This document shows, piece after piece, positions 6,445 through 8,697 of a DNA stretch of 8,697 bases; position 1 is the first letter of the stretch, and the number at the start of each line of letters is the position of its first letter. Source of the DNA: an uncultured Eubacteriales bacterium (GTDB taxonomy: Bacteria; Bacillota; Clostridia; Oscillospirales; QAMX01); the NCBI GenBank assembly GCA_905205975.1, contig CAJLFQ010000083.1:1-8697 (forward strand), read 5' to 3'. The position numbers were made by a program, and so were the translations under genes. The notes beneath the pieces were generated by a model. The model worked only from the letters and a program-made list of their open reading frames with translations. It had not been told where the DNA came from and ran no database searches.

Positions 6445-7188
6445 ATGCTGCTTTCCCGGCCGGATATGGTCTTTTTTGATTACGGCGGTACGCTGATTGA
6501 CGAGGGGCATTTTTCCGAAGTCGACGCCATGCGGACGCTTCTCGCCTGTGCGGATCACCCGGAGGATTCTGATGTGCAGACGCTGCTTGCGCTGTGGCGC
6601 GAAACGAACGGCATCATCGACCGGCGAACCCATCCGGACGGCGTCGGGCTGGAAATTCCGCTGCTTCCTGCGCTCAATTGCATTCTGGCGCGTGCCGGTC
6701 TGACAACTTCGCTGCCGCCGCTGGAATTGGAGATTGCGTTTCACCGCGGCAACGCCGTCCACAAAGCCATGCCCGGCGCTGGCGATTGTCTTGCGCGGCT
6801 GCGTGCACTTGGCGTGCGGACTGCGGTGATTTCCAACCTTGCGATGTCGGGTGCAGCGCTCCGCATCGGTATTGCCGACTGTCTGCCGGAGCACACGTTT
6901 GAATTTGTCATGGCCAGTGCCGACTATGTTTTCTGCAAGCCCAGCCCGATTCTCTTTGATGCCGCCATCCGGAAAGCCGGTGTCGACCCGACACGCTGCT
7001 GGTTCTGCGGGAATGATCCGACGGCTGATATTCTGGGCTCCGCGCGCGCCGGCATGTTCCCGATTCTGCTCGATACGCGTATGGAAACAGACTTTGCAGC
7101 AGATTGTCTGCCGGAACATTCCGGAAACCGTCCATTTTTGCGCGTAAAAAGCTGGCAGACGCTGAATTCCTTGATGCAGCAACTTTAG
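6445..7188 (+). CDS. HAD-superfamily hydrolase with DYGGT motif I
   Basis: 247 residues. The ATG at 6445 is chosen because GGAG (6433-6436) lies eight bases upstream and the promoter lies just before it; the frame is open further upstream but that part is untranscribed. The HAD core is present in order: motif I FFDYGGTL with nucleophile D12, a helical cap (about residues 20-105), motif II VISN (S130), motif III K165 (CKPSP), and motif IV CGNDPTADILGSARAGM (D191, D195). In most HAD phosphatases motif I is DxDGT, the second Asp acting as acid/base; here it is Gly14, so classical phosphatase activity may be altered or lost. It is a soluble cytosolic protein of typical length for subfamily I. Substrate is unknown. 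It is divergent from the envelope operon. No clear terminator follows; 7189-7245 has only T-rich runs. Confidence 0.85.
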   Translation: MLLSRPDMVFFDYGGTLIDEGHFSEVDAMRTLLACADHPEDSDVQTLLALWRETNGIIDRRTHPDGVGLEIPLLPALNCILARAGLTTSLPPLELEIAFHRGNAVHKAMPGAGDCLARLRALGVRTAVISNLAMSGAALRIGIADCLPEHTFEFVMASADYVFCKPSPILFDAAIRKAGVDPTRCWFCGNDPTADILGSARAGMFPILLDTRMETDFAADCLPEHSGNRPFLRVKSWQTLNSLMQQL

Positions 7189-7245
7189 ACTGCGCTTTTC
7201 CCGGCGCCATCCCCTTTTTTTCTGTTTTTTTCAGGGTTGCTGTTG

Positions 7246-7275
7246 TAGACAATCGACTGTTTTTTATGTTATAAT
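7246..7275 (+). promoter_or_regulatory. Sigma-A promoter for the CNNM/CorC gene with long leader
   Basis: -35 TAGACA (7246-7251, one mismatch), an 18-base spacer, and a perfect -10 TATAAT (7270-7275) preceded by TGT, which gives an extended -10. The predicted start is near 7282. The transporter ATG is at 7428, so the leader is about 145 nt, much longer than the 25 to 50 nt leaders predicted for the other promoters here. I do not recognise an M-box or yybP-ykoY riboswitch in it. Confidence 0.8.
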
Positions 7276-7316
7276 ATTGATATTCTTATTTTTGAGAAAG
7301 AAGGAAATTAGCCCAA

Positions 7317-7424
7317 ATGGACGAACCGCCATTATCTGCGAACCACCCGCCGCCTGAGCCGCTGCACTGTTTTTCGTTTTTTCCATCAATCCGCATGTTT
7401 TTATGCGCTCAGGAGGTTTCTTGA
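7317..7424 (+). CDS. Putative Asp/Glu/Pro-rich leader peptide (uORF) of the CNNM/CorC gene
   Basis: A 35-codon ORF in the transcribed leader. It begins MDEPPLSANHPPPEPL, continues with a Phe-rich middle (CFSFF) and ends CAQEVS. A Shine-Dalgarno, GAAGGA (7300-7305), lies 11 bases upstream of the ATG, slightly long but usable. Its codons 32-33 run through the transporter's AGGAGG, and its TGA (7422-7424) ends three bases before the transporter ATG, so termination-reinitiation is possible. Acidic and proline residues at the very start, then a PPP-E-P stretch, are the composition known to destabilise or stall ribosomes (IRD, EF-P-dependent stalling), as in the Salmonella MgtL leader of the mgtA Mg2+ transporter. 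There is no sequence homology to MgtL that I can claim. An ORF of this length could occur by chance. Confidence 0.45.
   Translation: MDEPPLSANHPPPEPLHCFSFFPSIRMFLCAQEVS
7353..7413 (+). promoter_or_regulatory. Possible Shine-Dalgarno-sequestering stem in the CNNM/CorC leader
   Basis: A perfect 7-base inverted repeat: CCTGAGC (7353-7359) and GCTCAGG (7407-7413). The right arm covers the first three bases of the AGGAGG ribosome binding site (7411-7416) of the transporter. The left arm is codons 13-15 (Pro-Glu-Pro) of the leader ORF. A smaller nested hairpin, CGCAT-GTTTTT-ATGCG (7392-7407), shares one base with the larger stem and could nearly stack on it. A ribosome translating the left arm would break the stem and expose the site. 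Fold stability and function are inferred. Confidence 0.45.
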
Positions 7425-7427
7425 TTT

Positions 7428-8693
7428 ATGGGCAGTACCGTTGCCACCATTTTAGCCATGCTGGCGCTCTTGTTGATGTCAGCTTTTTTCTCTGCGACAG
7501 AGACGGCGTTTTTAACCATGAACCGCGTCCGGATCAAAACGCTTGCCGACAACGGCAATCGTCGCGCTTCCGCCGCCCTCAAAGTCTCGAAGGATCTCGA
7601 CAAATTGATCTCGACGATTTTGATCGGCAACAACATTGTCAACATCGCCCTTTCCACCATTTCCACCGTTTTTTTTATGCACATCATTCCAAAAAACGGT
7701 GCAACCGTTTCGACGGTCGTCATGACTGTTGCTGTGCTGGTTTTTGGTGAAATAACGCCGAAAAACTATGCCAAAGACATCGCCGATTCCTTTGCCCTGC
7801 TGGTTACGCCGGTGATCCGCGTGATTTCCGTTGTTCTGGCGCCGCTCAACTTCTTCTTTGGACTTGTAAAAAAGCTTCTTTCCAAGCTTTTCACCGTCAA
7901 GCAGCCAGAGCGCTGTACGGAGCAGGAGCTGATTACCATCGTAGAAGAGGCCGAGCATGACGGCGGCATTGATGAGCAGGAAAGCGAACTCATCCGCAGT
8001 GCCATTGAATTCAATGACCGCGAAGCGGTTGACATTCTCACGCCGCGTGTTGATGTAGTCGCCGTTCAGGAGTCCGCCCCGAATGACGAGATTGCCGATG
8101 CGTTCACGGAATCCGGCTTCTCGCGCCTGCCGGTTTACGGTGAAACGCTCGACGACATCATCGGCGTCATTCACTATAAAGACTTTTTCAACCAGGTTCT
8201 TCGCGATGGTCAGCCGCTTGCCTCCATCACGAAGCCGCCCCTGTTCATCCCTGAAAATGTCAAAACCAGTGATCTGCTCCGGCTTTTGCAGCGCAGCAAA
8301 TCGCACATGGCATTTGTTGCAGACGAATTCGGCGGAACCGTTGGGCTTGTCACGCTTGAAGATGTGTTGGAAGAACTCGTCGGCGATATCTGGGATGAGC
8401 ACGACAAAATCATTGAAGAATTCATCCAGCTTGACGACAGTGATTACAAAGTGCTTTGCAGCGCAGATTTGCAGGATTTCTTTGAGTTTTTTGATGTTTC
8501 CGGTGATACCGAGGCGGATTCCTCGACCGTCAGCGGCTGGGTCATTGAGCAGCTCGGTCGAATTCCAACCGCCGGCGCCAGCTTCACCTATGAAAATCTG
8601 ACGATTTCGGTCTTGAAGGCCGACGCCAAACGCGTGTTAGAGATTCTGGTGCACAAGCTGCCAAAACCGGAACCCGAAGAAGACGACGAATAA
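7428..8693 (+). CDS. CNNM/CorC (HlyC/CorC family) divalent-cation transporter with CBS pair
   Basis: 421 residues. The ATG at 7428 follows AGGAGG (7411-7416) by 11 bases. Residues 1-155 form the DUF21/CNNM membrane domain: an N-terminal helix running into SAFFSATETAFLTMNR (18-33), then GNNIVNIAL (67-75), GEITPKN (107-113) and a third hydrophobic segment (about 121-145). Residues 165-200 are the acidic helical linker (EEAEHDGGIDEQE). Two CBS motifs follow at about 203-255 (DILTPRVDV, SRLPVYGE) and 265-325 (SHMAFVADEFGGTVGLVTLEDVLEELVGDI). Residues about 335-410 are the CorC_HlyC C-terminal domain, ending in an acidic tail PEPEEDDE. Family members (CorC, MpfA, eukaryotic CNNM) are linked to Mg2+ export, with CBS domains binding ATP-Mg. 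Older databases call them hemolysins; that name is probably misleading. Complete gene; only four bases remain after its stop. Confidence 0.92.
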   Translation: MGSTVATILAMLALLLMSAFFSATETAFLTMNRVRIKTLADNGNRRASAALKVSKDLDKLISTILIGNNIVNIALSTISTVFFMHIIPKNGATVSTVVMTVAVLVFGEITPKNYAKDIADSFALLVTPVIRVISVVLAPLNFFFGLVKKLLSKLFTVKQPERCTEQELITIVEEAEHDGGIDEQESELIRSAIEFNDREAVDILTPRVDVVAVQESAPNDEIADAFTESGFSRLPVYGETLDDIIGVIHYKDFFNQVLRDGQPLASITKPPLFIPENVKTSDLLRLLQRSKSHMAFVADEFGGTVGLVTLEDVLEELVGDIWDEHDKIIEEFIQLDDSDYKVLCSADLQDFFEFFDVSGDTEADSSTVSGWVIEQLGRIPTAGASFTYENLTISVLKADAKRVLEILVHKLPKPEPEEDDE

Positions 8694-8697
8694 AAAC

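Noticed and set aside
5412..6479. Plus-strand open frame (355 codons) opposite the NAGPA gene
   Set aside because: Low-complexity Arg/Phe/Cys-rich translation that mirrors the Thr/Pro linker; no start signals, and it runs through both divergent promoters.
7189..7240. Intrinsic terminator after the HAD gene (GCGC-ttttcccg-GCGC, then T-runs)
   Set aside because: Only a 4-bp stem, separated from the T7 run by seven bases; too weak to call, although Rho-dependent ending or read-through remains possible.
7282..7427. M-box or yybP-ykoY metal riboswitch in the transporter leader
   Set aside because: I cannot find the conserved helices or loop motifs of either class; the leader is instead largely an open reading frame.

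Overview
The window looks like chromosomal DNA of a moderately GC-rich Firmicute, probably a Clostridia/Oscillospirales-type gut anaerobe. This is an inference. It rests on sigma-A promoters with extended -10 boxes, mostly clear AGGAG-type ribosome binding sites, a lipobox lipoprotein, Thr/Pro/Glu-rich extracytoplasmic linkers and a DUF378 gene. Coding density is high. I see no tRNA, rRNA, CRISPR array, insertion sequence or phage gene.

Minus-strand block A (about 6363 down to 2009) reads as one operon. A promoter at 6335-6363 drives a membrane-anchored phosphodiester glycosidase (NAGPA domain). It is followed one base later by a beta-propeller lipoprotein, then a cytoplasmic type I phosphodiesterase/nucleotide pyrophosphatase, then a small DUF378 membrane protein, and it ends at a strong hairpin-plus-T8 terminator. 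Two products are extracytoplasmic with similar Thr/Pro linkers, and two are predicted phosphodiester-cleaving enzymes. A role in turnover of a phosphodiester-linked envelope glycan is plausible but unproven.

Minus-strand block B (1999 to the left edge) starts ten bases past that terminator. A consensus extended -10 promoter drives a 616-residue cytoplasmic TIM-barrel-type glycosidase candidate (DUF5696/GH101-like). Twenty bases later comes the first 18 codons of dnaK (Hsp70), cut by the window edge.

The plus strand holds two genes on the right. A near-consensus promoter at 6385-6413, back to back with the block A promoter, drives a HAD-superfamily hydrolase whose motif I lacks the usual second aspartate. 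Further right, a promoter at 7246-7275 precedes a leader of about 145 nt and a CNNM/CorC (HlyC/CorC) transporter-like protein with DUF21, paired CBS and C-terminal domains.

The most interesting feature is that leader. It contains a 35-codon upstream ORF with its own Shine-Dalgarno, an Asp/Glu/Pro-rich start (MDEPP..., then HPPPEP), and a stop three bases before the transporter's ATG. A perfect 7-bp inverted repeat pairs the Pro-Glu-Pro codons of this ORF with the transporter's Shine-Dalgarno. The layout resembles in logic, but not in sequence, the MgtL leader peptide that senses Mg2+ through ribosome instability on acidic/proline-rich nascent chains. It could be an undescribed leader-peptide switch controlling a Mg2+/divalent-cation exporter.
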